This document shows positions 18,505 through 26,246 of a stretch of 64,000 nt of DNA, piece after piece (positions within the stretch are counted from its first letter, which is position 1; every line of letters begins with the position of its first letter). This DNA is from Nitrosococcus watsonii C-113 (GTDB lineage Bacteria > Pseudomonadota > Gammaproteobacteria > Nitrosococcales > Nitrosococcaceae). The stretch lies in contig NC_014315.1 in assembly GCF_000143085.1 (NCBI RefSeq), positions 1,952,001-2,016,000 on the forward strand, written 5' to 3'. The position numbers and the translations under genes are program-made. The notes under the pieces are model-generated. The model worked only from the letters and a program-made list of their open reading frames with translations. It made no database searches and was not told the DNA's origin.

Positions 18505-20151
18505 ATGAGTGGCGGCAAACCTCACGTAAGCAACCCGACCGAGCAGCGTCATTTAGAATCAGCGCTCCAAAAGTGGTCGGCACTCCTAGGGCCGAGTTAT
18601 GTATTACAGGGCGACCCAACATTGGCGGCTTATGCCCAGAGCACTGCCTCCCATAGCACTCGGCCGCTAGCAATTCTTCGTCCCCAATCCGTCGAGGAAG
18701 TGGTGGGCATTATCAAAATTGCTAACATTTTCCAGATTCCCCTCTACCCTATCAGTTGCGGGAAGAACTGGGGTTACGGCGATGCCTGTGCCGTCTCGGA
18801 TGGGCAGGTAATTGTCGAGCTTAGTCGCATGAATCGAATTCATAAGGTCGATCCAACCTTAGCTTATGCGGTAATTGAGCCGGGTGTCACTCAAAAACAG
18901 CTTTCCGAATATTTACGGGAGCATAATATCCCCTTATGGATGGATTGCACAGGGGCAGGCCCTGATACGAGTCTAGTGGGCAACATCCTGGAACGTGGCT
19001 TTGGGCATTCCCCCTATGGCAATCGTTTCCAAACCATATCTGGCATGCAAGTCGTGCTCGCCAATGGGGAAATCCTGAATACCGGGTTTGGGCACTATCC
19101 CGAGGCCAAAACAACTTATTTGTTTCCTTATGGGGTGGGACCCTACCTAGATGGGATTTTTACCCAATCAAACCTAGGAATTGTCACGCGGCTTGGACTC
19201 TGGCTGATGCCTGCCCTGGAATGCGTCAATCACTTTTTATGCTTTATCGATAAACACGAAGATATTAAACCGGTTGTGGATGCTCTGCGGCCACTACGCC
19301 TGGACGGCACCTTGCGAAGTATCGTGCATATAGGCAATGATTTGAGATTAATTTCAGGTAACCAAATCTACCCAGTAGAGCGGGCTAATGGACGAGTCCC
19401 CTTGCCTCCAGATACACGCCAAGCATTACGCAAGGAAGCGGGAATAGGGGCATGGAACATATCGGGAGCGCTTTATGGGAGGCGGACTCAAGTCGCCGCT
19501 GCGCGCCGCGTACTCCGGACAACCCTTAAAGGTCCAGGCAGGAAGCTCATCTTTCTTAGTGAGCGAAAGCTCTCCTTCGCCAAGTTTCTCAGTGGGGTGC
19601 TAGGCAATTCAAAATGGGGCCAGAATTTAACTACTAAAATTCAAATTGGCAAGGCCCTCTTTGACATGAACCGGGGTATCCCCAATGGAAAATTCCTTAT
19701 TGGCGCATACTGGCGCCGGCGTGGCGGTTTACCCTCAAATTTTCCTCAGCATGCTAACCCAGCGGCTGACAATTGCGGAATGCTGTGGCTCGCACCAGTC
19801 CTTCCCATACGTGGCGAAGATGTATTGAAACTGTACCAGCTTATTGCACCCATTTTTAAACAGCATGGCTTTGATCTCTTCATTACCCTCAGCATGGTGA
19901 CTGAGCGCACCTTGGGAAGCGTCATCTCAATCGCTTATGACAAAGAGAATACGGATGAAACCCACCAAGCGCTAGCATGCTACCACGCCTCATTCAAGGC
20001 AGTTATGAATGCTGGCTATATCCCCTATCGGGTTGGTATTCAGTCCATGGCGGAGATTAGCCATCCTTCTAGTGCCTTCTGGGATACCGTGAAGGCTCTC
20101 AAAACAACCCTTGATCCGGGTGGAATTATTGCACCGGGCCGGTATGAGTAA
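18505..20151 (+). CDS. FAD-binding oxidoreductase, vanillyl-alcohol oxidase/PCMH type
   Basis: Flavoprotein of the VAO/PCMH family. The FAD-binding domain shows PLAILRPQSVEEVVGIIKIAN, the pyrophosphate-contacting ISCGKNWGYGDACAV and the block GNILERGFGHSPYGNR. Later come GPYLDGIFTQSNLGIVTRLG and the C-terminal DPGGIIAPGRYE, both typical of p-cresol methylhydroxylase-like enzymes. The 548-aa length agrees. No signal peptide is seen. VAO-type enzymes oxidise phenolic or alcohol substrates; the substrate here cannot be predicted. Its position directly after prsT suggests a link to the exopolysaccharide locus, but this is inference. Confidence 0.85.
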   Translation: MSGGKPHVSNPTEQRHLESALQKWSALLGPSYVLQGDPTLAAYAQSTASHSTRPLAILRPQSVEEVVGIIKIANIFQIPLYPISCGKNWGYGDACAVSDGQVIVELSRMNRIHKVDPTLAYAVIEPGVTQKQLSEYLREHNIPLWMDCTGAGPDTSLVGNILERGFGHSPYGNRFQTISGMQVVLANGEILNTGFGHYPEAKTTYLFPYGVGPYLDGIFTQSNLGIVTRLGLWLMPALECVNHFLCFIDKHEDIKPVVDALRPLRLDGTLRSIVHIGNDLRLISGNQIYPVERANGRVPLPPDTRQALRKEAGIGAWNISGALYGRRTQVAAARRVLRTTLKGPGRKLIFLSERKLSFAKFLSGVLGNSKWGQNLTTKIQIGKALFDMNRGIPNGKFLIGAYWRRRGGLPSNFPQHANPAADNCGMLWLAPVLPIRGEDVLKLYQLIAPIFKQHGFDLFITLSMVTERTLGSVISIAYDKENTDETHQALACYHASFKAVMNAGYIPYRVGIQSMAEISHPSSAFWDTVKALKTTLDPGGIIAPGRYE

Positions 20152-20216
20152 AAAACCCACTTGCTTGCCCCAGGCATCACTTTCCCTCCACGTGCAACTT
20201 TCAAAAATGAAGCAGA

Positions 20217-20238
20217 CGGGACGGGATTTCCCGTCCCG
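20217..20238. terminator. Perfect hairpin between convergent genes
   Basis: CGGGACGGGA (20217-20226) and TCCCGTCCCG (20229-20238) form a perfect 10-bp inverted repeat between the flavoprotein stop (20151, plus) and the PEP-CTERM gene stop (20273, minus). On the minus strand it is followed within about 12 bases by a T-rich stretch (CATTTTTG). It probably serves as a terminator mainly for the PEP-CTERM gene. Confidence 0.7.
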
Positions 20239-20272
20239 CCGCTATTATGATGGCTGCTGAATAGGCCGGTAC

Positions 20273-21262
20273 CTACGCCTTTCTACGACGGCGGGTTATC
20301 GCTATTCCGAACAGGCCCGCCCCCAAAATGGCTAACGTTGCTGGCTCTGGCACGTCTACCGGCGACTGCTGGGCAGTAGCACTTGCATCGGAATTATGGG
20401 AAATGGTTAAGCTATACAGGACATTTGCGGACAAAGTATCGGTAACCGCCCGGAAGCTACCCGTGTTATCAGCCTGAGGGCGCACCGGTAGCGCAGCGCC
20501 TACTACCCCAACATTATCGGTGAGATCAAAACCGTCCACAGACTCAGTGCCGCCCATAATTCCGTTGTTAACTACTCCGTCGGGAGACCAGTTAAAAACC
20601 GTCGCATTAGTCCCTAGATCTTTAATGGTAATGCTAAAGGCGTAGGAGGCTTGGGCTGCCGTCTGCGGCTGGTGGAGAAACGCATCTAGCCTTCCGTGCC
20701 CATCAAACTGGAAGTCAAAAGCATCATCTTCAGCTAAACTAAATTTAAATGTAGTAGTCGTACCGACAAAGGAACCTGAAGCCCCGCTCGCCGACTGATT
20801 GAGCTGCACCTCCGCAACGGTATTTGCATCCGCGCTATTGGATACCCCACCAGGCACTCCGCTAATGATGGCACCCTCCAGTAAGGAATCAGCCCGAGAG
20901 AAGTGAGAAGTAGAAGCGGGTAGCCCGCCATTTTGTTCAGAAAAGTCGTTTTGACCAATACCAGCACAATCAGGCCCCGTGCAGGCCATACCAACATCAG
21001 CGTTTCCCTGAAGCGGGCCTACCGCGTTCGGTCCGGCGCCTGGATTCCCCGTAAGCGAAGCCTGCGAAGTACCGGTGTTCCCAATATTGATCGGGTCGAA
21101 ATCACCGAAATCCCATTGGTTGCCAGCATTATTAAAAATCTGGAAATCACTAATTTCTAGCGAAGAATAAGCCAATGCCCCTGCCTGGACGGTTCCCGCC
21201 ATTCCTAGACTTAACGCCGCTCCGCCGATAGTTAAGAGAGTTTTCTTTTTAAAAGCTTTCAT
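20273..21262 (-). CDS. PEP-CTERM sorting-domain protein
   Basis: Exported protein and probable exosortase A substrate. It has an N-terminal signal peptide (MKAFKKKTLLTIGGAALSLG, cleavage near VQAGA). The C-terminal sorting signal contains VPEPATLAILGAG, then a hydrophobic helix and the basic tail ITRRRRKA. The body (about 270 aa) is rich in Gly, Asn, Ser and Ala and low in Lys. It has two Cys close together (MACTGPDCAG, possible disulfide) and probably folds as beta-sandwich; I recognise no enzymatic motif. AAGGAG lies 9 bases before the ATG. It is the only PEP-CTERM protein in the window. A strong inverted repeat lies 60-110 bp upstream. Confidence 0.93.
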   Translation of the reverse strand: MKAFKKKTLLTIGGAALSLGMAGTVQAGALAYSSLEISDFQIFNNAGNQWDFGDFDPINIGNTGTSQASLTGNPGAGPNAVGPLQGNADVGMACTGPDCAGIGQNDFSEQNGGLPASTSHFSRADSLLEGAIISGVPGGVSNSADANTVAEVQLNQSASGASGSFVGTTTTFKFSLAEDDAFDFQFDGHGRLDAFLHQPQTAAQASYAFSITIKDLGTNATVFNWSPDGVVNNGIMGGTESVDGFDLTDNVGVVGAALPVRPQADNTGSFRAVTDTLSANVLYSLTISHNSDASATAQQSPVDVPEPATLAILGAGLFGIAITRRRRKA

Positions 21263-21323
21263 AGCCTTGCTCCTTTAAATCCTTAAAAATAATTTGATAG
21301 GGCTTCAATATATTCACAACATC

Positions 21324-21370
21324 TACCTAGCTATGAAGAAGGATATCAGTTTCCTTCTGGTAGCTAGGTA
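21324..21370. promoter_or_regulatory. Long inverted repeat upstream of the PEP-CTERM gene
   Basis: Outer arms TACCTAGCTA (21324-21333) and TAGCTAGGTA (21361-21370) plus inner arms AGAAGGA (21337-21343) and TCCTTCT (21352-21358) give a 17-bp stem with one small internal mismatch and an 8-base loop. It lies between 62 and 108 bp upstream of the start codon. There is no adjacent T tract on either strand, so an operator or a 5'-UTR structure is more likely than a terminator. Confidence 0.6.
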
Positions 21371-21989
21371 AGCTTAAAATTACCTTTAACCTACTGATAA
21401 TTATCATCGCAATTAACATTATACAAAAATCGTTCCAATAAATTTTTATTCTTATTTTTCATAAATTTACGAAGCATAATGGGTTCAAATATATCGTGTA
21501 TAGGGAAAAAATGTAAAAATATATGACATTACAATTCCCGGAAAAAAGCTATCTATCCAAACAGGAATTTATTTTCCTTCCGCCAAACTGTTAGCAGGCT
21601 ATTTGTGCTGGAATTCGTAACAGATACCTTGAAGTTCTCCATGGATGGTGAACGCCCTCCAGCGAGAGTACCTGCCTGCCTGCAGCAGACAGGCAAAATG
21701 AAACGGAGCCTCAAACGCAAGGGCCTTATTAATTGCTTTTCACCATGAATTCGCGCCAGTCTTCTTCCCCTGTTACCAAAAGCGTAACCTACCAGCGGGA
21801 GGCTAGGAAGTAATGCGCCCTCGAGGGTGGCACCAAACTGACGGCCTTGTGGCCTAAATCGTAGCCAGCCTAAAGGACCCGTTGAAGCGCGAATTCTCCA
21901 GGCTGATAAAGTTTTCAAAAATGAAATGACTATCAGTCATGGCGAAACTTTAATAGTATAAACTACTACTTTACAAGAGAACATGATTA
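21371..21989. other. Intergenic region, no supported gene
   Basis: AT-rich to about 21550, where promoter elements for the PEP-CTERM gene may lie. The 121-codon minus frame at 21553-21918 has a basic, low-complexity translation, no Shine-Dalgarno and no recognisable domain. I suspect a dispersed repeat sequence rather than a gene. It contains a CTGCCTGCCTGCAGCAGACAGGCA inverted motif near 21670-21693. Confidence 0.4.
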
Positions 21990-22640
21990 AGCGCCGCGCC
22001 ATCAATATCGATCAACGTAGGGAGTCTCGGTATCCCGCTCGACCTTAGAAAAGTGGCTGGTAGTAGCTCTCAGTGGAATACCCTGGCTGATGACGTGCTC
22101 AGCATGGCTTTGCAGCAGACGCTGCGTGACCAGCAGCAAGCCTTCAAGAATTTTTGAGGCAAAAGCGAACCCACTATACCCGAGCTTCAAGTCTAGGGAC
22201 AAGCGCCAGTCAGTTCGGATGACCCAGGTGACATTTTGCTATTGTGTGATGGACACTGTTCATCGCCAAATCGAAAGCCCCGCTGCTAGTACACTGGAGT
22301 CGCAGGCTGTCGTCAACGCTGCCGAGTATCAGGATCTTACTCGACCAAGCCAGTCGCTGCTTCATCTCGTACCGATATAAATTCAATGTCCAACTCAAAA
22401 ACTTGTTCGCGGCCAGCGGCTGTATGCCAAGATCGCTGATTACCGGTATAACTACACCCATATCAACTCATTCGCCGCCTAATCAATGAGACCTCAGTGA
22501 TTGCGGTACATAGGGTATCGTAATATGAATACCATACAAAATACCTAAAACTACTGGGCTAGCGGGACTAGCCTATGGAGCGGCCGGAACGGGGGCAAGC
22601 ACCAATATTAATATAACTATCCTTCTAAGCAAAGATAGTC
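21990..22640 (+). pseudogene. Decayed IS200/IS605-type tnpB
   Basis: Short stretches in shifting plus-strand frames line up with TnpB/OrfB. At about 22110-22160 I read ALQQTLRDQQQAFKNF, then a stop. This is followed by FEAKANPLYPSFKSRDKRQS (about 22158-22217), RGQRLYAKIADYRYNYTH (about 22410-22463) and LINETSVIAV (about 22478-22507). A possible C-terminal tail GLAGLAYGAAGTGASTN lies near 22557-22607. Stops and frame changes separate these pieces, so it is not functional. The call rests on my memory of TnpB family motifs. Confidence 0.65.
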
Positions 22641-22861
22641 GGAGATTACAGCAAGGACACCTTGAGCCTGCATTAACCGCAGGATGGTTAAGGAATAGGC
22701 AGGCACCAGTACCGGCAAATTCCAAGTATGTAAAATTTATTTACAAGCAAGTGAACCTTAGTCCAAAACGGAGTAATTCTCTATCGAGTTTTCATCTGCA
22801 AAATCACTTTCTCCCCATCATCGTACCATGATCGAAAGGTAAATCATCCACCCGATTTATA
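22641..22861. other. Intergenic stretch between two transposase remnants
   Basis: I see no ORF, RNA or strong repeat here; it is probably decayed mobile-element DNA. Confidence 0.4.
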
Positions 22862-23140
22862 CTAAGCGTCTGTTTCAAAAATCAATATACCGGTTCCGGT
22901 ATCAAAGTCGGTATTGCCATGCACATCCAGCCCTGTCTTTATGGATTGCGCGTCAATGATCGCGAGGGTGGAGCTTTCCTCCCTGCCTTCCAGATCGCTG
23001 CACTGGCAGTACAGGGCGTTATGGATACGCGCCCATGTTCCGTCTTTGTGCCAGAAGGGAAAATAGCCGTAAACTGTTTGCCACGGCGGAAAATACTTCG
23101 GTAAAATACCCCATTGAAAACCAGATCGCAGCAGATAAAA
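22862..23140 (-). pseudogene. IS5-family transposase fragment
   Basis: The minus strand reads LLRSGFQWGILPKYFPPW, QTVYGYFPFWHKDGTWARIH, then LEGREESSTLAIIDAQSIKT and GLDVHGNTDFDTGTG before a TAG at 22862-22864. This is the N-terminal DUF4096-like region plus the start of the DDE domain (first Asp in IIDAQS) of IS5-family transposases. An in-frame TAA lies just upstream of the fragment and the remaining DDE domain is absent, so it is a truncated remnant. The plus-strand frame at 22919-23104 is its shadow. Confidence 0.8.
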
Positions 23141-23359
23141 TTAGGTTAGATTTAAACATTTACGGGCAAAAAAATTGCGCTAGTTCTATCTCCTCCTTGC
23201 GGATTTTTTAGTGCAGTTTCATTAGAAATTCCACTATCCTATTTAGTACACGATACCCTTTCCTGCACAACTGGCTGCGGTAACACTTGCTTAGAATATC
23301 CGCCCATTCTCGTCACTACGATAGCCGCCTACCCACCTAATACCGATATAATCTGTCCA

Positions 23360-23485
23360 TCACCTCTTGAGCCCTCCTGCCAGTTGCTGCCCCAAATCTT
23401 CAAAATACAACTTGAACAACCCAACCGCTTTGGCGTCCAGTAGCAGCTCTTCCGAATTAAGTCGCTGCCAGAAAACGTGAGCCAT
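23360..23485 (-). CDS. Small ORF of unknown function (41 aa)
   Basis: A 41-codon frame starting MAHVFWQRLNSEELLLDAKA and ending AGGLKR. Its codon use looks protein-like (Leu/Glu/Gln-rich, amphipathic), but there is no Shine-Dalgarno and no family I recognise. It may be the tail of a gene destroyed by the insertions at 22-23 kb. The flanking DNA (23141-23359 and 23486-23578) holds nothing else I can identify. Confidence 0.2.
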   Translation of the reverse strand: MAHVFWQRLNSEELLLDAKAVGLFKLYFEDLGQQLAGGLKR

Positions 23486-23578
23486 TATCCAAAAAAGAAT
23501 TCCTGTATCTCTCCGGGTTGGGGTGCTGCTAAAAATTGTGACTATTTACCGAAAGAGAATCCCTAGCCTTATGGTAAT

Positions 23579-23614
23579 TATATTAAAAAAAAAGAAGTCT
23601 TTTTTTTTAATATA
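23579..23614 (+). promoter_or_regulatory. Perfect 17-bp palindromic hairpin abutting the ribosome binding site
   Basis: TATATTAAAAAAAAAGA (23579-23595) and TCTTTTTTTTTAATATA (23598-23614) are perfect inverted repeats with a 2-base spacer AG. The Shine-Dalgarno TGAGGA of the acyltransferase gene begins at 23615, immediately after the stem. The second arm carries nine T residues, so the structure could act as a terminator/attenuator or as a temperature-sensitive translational control. The function is inferred. Confidence 0.6.
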
Positions 23615-23630
23615 TGAGGAAAAACCTGAC

Positions 23631-24422
23631 ATGTCTCTTTCTAGTATATGTAAATCCGATCCCAACAGAAGATTAATCGATACATTCTTCGACTATTTTG
23701 AAATAGTACCCGTTAACACAACCAAATTGCTTGAGACAGTACATCACTTACGCTACCAAGTTTACTGTGTAGAAACGGGATTTGAAGATCCAAATCTCTA
23801 TCGGCATCAATTAGAAAAAGATGAATTTGACCCCTATTCAGTCTATAGCCTTTTGCGACATCGGCGAACAGGAATTTATGCCGGCACTGTTCGATTAATT
23901 TTGCCTAGAACGGATACTGAGAAATGCTTCCCTATTCACAAAGTGACTAACCATCCCCTATTTCTCAACCACCATAAATTTCCACGGACAGCAGTTGGAG
24001 CGGTATCGCGTTTTGCTATTTCTAAACACTTTAGAAAACGGTTAGGGGAATTTTCATCGCCAACTGGCATGTCACAGCAAGAGCGTTCTACCCATAGATT
24101 AGAGGAGCGACGAATAATTCCTCATCTCATGTTGGGGCTAGTGGCTGGACTCGTCAGCATGAGCGTGAAACAGGGGATAGAACACTGGTTCTGTATGGTA
24201 GAACCATCACTATTACGACTCCTTTCTCGATATGGATTGCAGTTAATTCCTTGCGGGCCAATGATAGATCATCACGGTAAACGACAACCCTGCTACGCTC
24301 ATCTTAGTAAATTCTTAGAAACCGCCTACACAGAACAACCCGCTATTTGGGAGTTGATTACTGATGAAGGGCGAAATCATCCCTTGGAAACTACCCGGAG
24401 ATATAAATCACAAGTATCGTAA
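23631..24422 (+). CDS. PEP-CTERM/exosortase-associated acyltransferase (copy 1)
   Basis: GNAT-superfamily acyltransferase of the TIGR03694 type, distantly related to LuxI-type N-acyl amino acid synthases. Family blocks are LRYQVYCVETGFEDP (Arg/Tyr near the N-terminus), TGIYAGTVRLILPR (acyl-donor binding strand), VSRFAISKHFRKR and the C-terminal block HWFCMVEPSLLRLLSRYGLQ with PCGPMIDHHGKRQPC. The frame is open from 23523, but the ATG at 23631 has GAGG 11 bases upstream and gives the family-like length of 263 aa. It is convergent with a second copy at 24810-25715. The acyl product in exosortase systems is unknown. Confidence 0.87.
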   Translation: MSLSSICKSDPNRRLIDTFFDYFEIVPVNTTKLLETVHHLRYQVYCVETGFEDPNLYRHQLEKDEFDPYSVYSLLRHRRTGIYAGTVRLILPRTDTEKCFPIHKVTNHPLFLNHHKFPRTAVGAVSRFAISKHFRKRLGEFSSPTGMSQQERSTHRLEERRIIPHLMLGLVAGLVSMSVKQGIEHWFCMVEPSLLRLLSRYGLQLIPCGPMIDHHGKRQPCYAHLSKFLETAYTEQPAIWELITDEGRNHPLETTRRYKSQVS

Positions 24423-24480
24423 TTACCCGCTGAGGCGACGAGAGTTACCGGATTTTTCTAGCCCCCGGAGATGATAACAA

Positions 24481-24581
24481 GTGTATCCATGCCAAGAACG
24501 TTATAGAAACCAATCTGTTGGCATGGATACACCAAATGACCAGGTTTAGATAAGCAAGGGGATCTACCCCTGAAAACCTGG
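24481..24581. promoter_or_regulatory. Two adjacent strong inverted repeats between the acyltransferase genes
   Basis: GTGTATCCATGCCAA (24481-24495) pairs perfectly with TTGGCATGGATACAC (24518-24532) around a 22-base loop. Immediately after, CCAGGTTT (24540-24547) pairs with AAACCTGG (24574-24581), enclosing an inner AGGGG/CCCCT stem (24557-24571). The gap between the two convergent genes is 24423-24809. A terminator role is possible, though the long loop and lack of T tract are atypical. The minus frame at 24458-24706 across them is not supported as a gene. Confidence 0.6.
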
Positions 24582-24809
24582 AATCTTGAAAACAGCCGAT
24601 AATGAGAAAAAAAACAGCCAGGAGCCTTCTTTAATATAGAGTATTGAAAAAATCTCAATGAGCAGGACGAAGAACTTACTTTCCTCCTAATCTCCAGTAA
24701 CTTCATGACCTGCTTAGAAGTATTTTTTGCACGAGCATCACTGTCTTATAGCACTACTCATTACAGGGGCATCCCAGAGGCTCCAAGGTTCCGCTGCTAG
24801 ACTCATCAC

Positions 24810-25715
24810 CTATACGTAGGCATCAGCGGCTAATTCCAAGGGGGGCATTTGCCATGGAGCAATTGCGGTGTGCGGGACTGAATATCTATTTTTATTTTCA
24901 GATGGTTTGCATCCAGACTCTGGCCAAAAGATGCCCTCACTAGTCAGGATATTCCAAGCGTCTGGATACTCTTGGTAAACACCTGCTAGCAACGTCTTTA
25001 GATCATCCAGGCAAGGATAGCGTTTGCCACGATGTTCGATGGGGGGGGAAAAAGGTGTAATTTGAAGGCCAAAGCGTTTTAAAGCCCTTATCAGCGCCGA
25101 TGTGGCTAGAGAATACCAGTGGGTAATTCCGTGTTTATGGCTCAATTGAATTGCAGCGGCCACTAACTCTAGTGTGAGATGGGAATAGAGCAGACGTGTC
25201 CAGTGGGAATGCCCCCCTTTAATCCTTCCTAAACGTCCTGCCTCTATGGGGGGAATGTCTATAATTCGTTGCCTGGCGTTCTTTGAAACTGCAAACCTGG
25301 AAATTTCTGCAGGTAAATGGGTGGAAGAAGAGTTTACGTCTGCCTGGGTAGCGGTCATCAGAGAAGTACAGCAGGTTTCAATAGGTAGTTGATTGCCTGG
25401 ATTGGAAGAGTTGGGAAGTACTAACCGAACAGTTGCAACAGCTTCGCCTGTGGCTCGGTGGCGAATAAGAACGTGCAACGAATGATCGTCAAAGATGTCT
25501 TTTTCTTTTTTGTTGAGGAAACATGATGCCTTTTCAAAAGAATTTTCAAGGCAATAAACTTGATAACGTAGCGCAAATACTTCGTTTAATAAGCTAGCTG
25601 AATTTGCTTCTATTACTTCAAAGTATTGCGAAAAAAGATTATGAGTAAGAAGCAATTCTGAATTATTATTGGAGGAATAGTTGCAGGTAGCTAAAGAAAA
25701 AAAGGGGATTGCCAT
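24810..25715 (-). CDS. PEP-CTERM/exosortase-associated acyltransferase (copy 2)
   Basis: Second TIGR03694-type acyltransferase, convergent with the first. Shared blocks include YFEVIEANSASLLNEVFALR, RYQVYCLENSFEKA, TGEAVATVRLVLPN, ISRFAVSKNARQR and ITHWYSLATSALIRALKRFG, ending in SPPIEHRGKRYPC. It carries an insertion of about 10-20 residues near QADVNSSSTHLPAE and a C-terminal extension relative to copy 1, so the pair is an old divergence rather than a recent duplication. The start is the ATG at 25715 (MAIPFFSLATC), preceded by AGGA; a TTG at 25733 is the alternative. An AT-rich region upstream may hold its promoter. Confidence 0.87.
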   Translation of the reverse strand: MAIPFFSLATCNYSSNNNSELLLTHNLFSQYFEVIEANSASLLNEVFALRYQVYCLENSFEKASCFLNKKEKDIFDDHSLHVLIRHRATGEAVATVRLVLPNSSNPGNQLPIETCCTSLMTATQADVNSSSTHLPAEISRFAVSKNARQRIIDIPPIEAGRLGRIKGGHSHWTRLLYSHLTLELVAAAIQLSHKHGITHWYSLATSALIRALKRFGLQITPFSPPIEHRGKRYPCLDDLKTLLAGVYQEYPDAWNILTSEGIFWPESGCKPSENKNRYSVPHTAIAPWQMPPLELAADAYV

Positions 25716-26246
25716 TATCTGTTTTCCTAACAAGAGTTAATTTTCAAAAGGTTAAAACGTTTGGACTTGTTATTTTTAATGAACTATAATTATGCAAAAA
25801 AAATGCCATTATTTGTTTATGGGAAGAGATTTTAAATGATAGGGAAAACCCTATAATCCATTAATTAGTTAGCTAAGCTAATGAAATTGCTTTATATAAA
25901 AATCTAGGGAAGGAGCGGTTGGCGCTTAGTATTTGGTTTATTAAGAATAATGAACTGTAAAAAGTATAAGCAGAAGAGATATACGTATTTTGTCGCTAAG
26001 AACAGACGGTCATTCGATAAATACCTTTAGGTATTTGTAATTATTACTATTTATATGTGGTCACAAGGAGACAAGGCTGGTTTATATTTTTTATGTTGTG
26101 GCTTTTTCCTTATCTTTAATTAAATGTATTAGCGAGATATACATTGGATGTACTCCGGTCTCCTAGCCGAGATGCGAGGCGGCGTAGCGGCGCACGAGGA
26201 GCGAAGGCAATAATATCTAAGTATTGTTGACGGCGACGCTTCTGCT
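25716..26246. other. AT-rich intergenic region upstream of the IS remnant
   Basis: Very AT-rich from 25740 to 26150, compatible with horizontally acquired or decayed DNA, with the promoter of the acyltransferase probably near 25740-25860. At 26160-26215 the composition jumps to GC-rich (GCGAGGCGGCGTAGCGGCGC), which I take as the edge of the IS-related sequence. No gene seen. Confidence 0.45.

Noticed and set aside
21553-21918. 121-codon minus ORF as a gene
   Set aside because: No Shine-Dalgarno, low-complexity basic translation and no family resemblance; probably repeat-derived.
23631-24422. LuxI-type acyl-homoserine lactone synthase
   Set aside because: The sequence blocks fit exosortase-associated acyltransferases better, and there is no LuxR-type regulator in the window.
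24458-24706. 82-codon minus ORF between the acyltransferases
   Set aside because: It overlaps the structured inverted repeats, lacks a ribosome binding site and has no recognisable domain.
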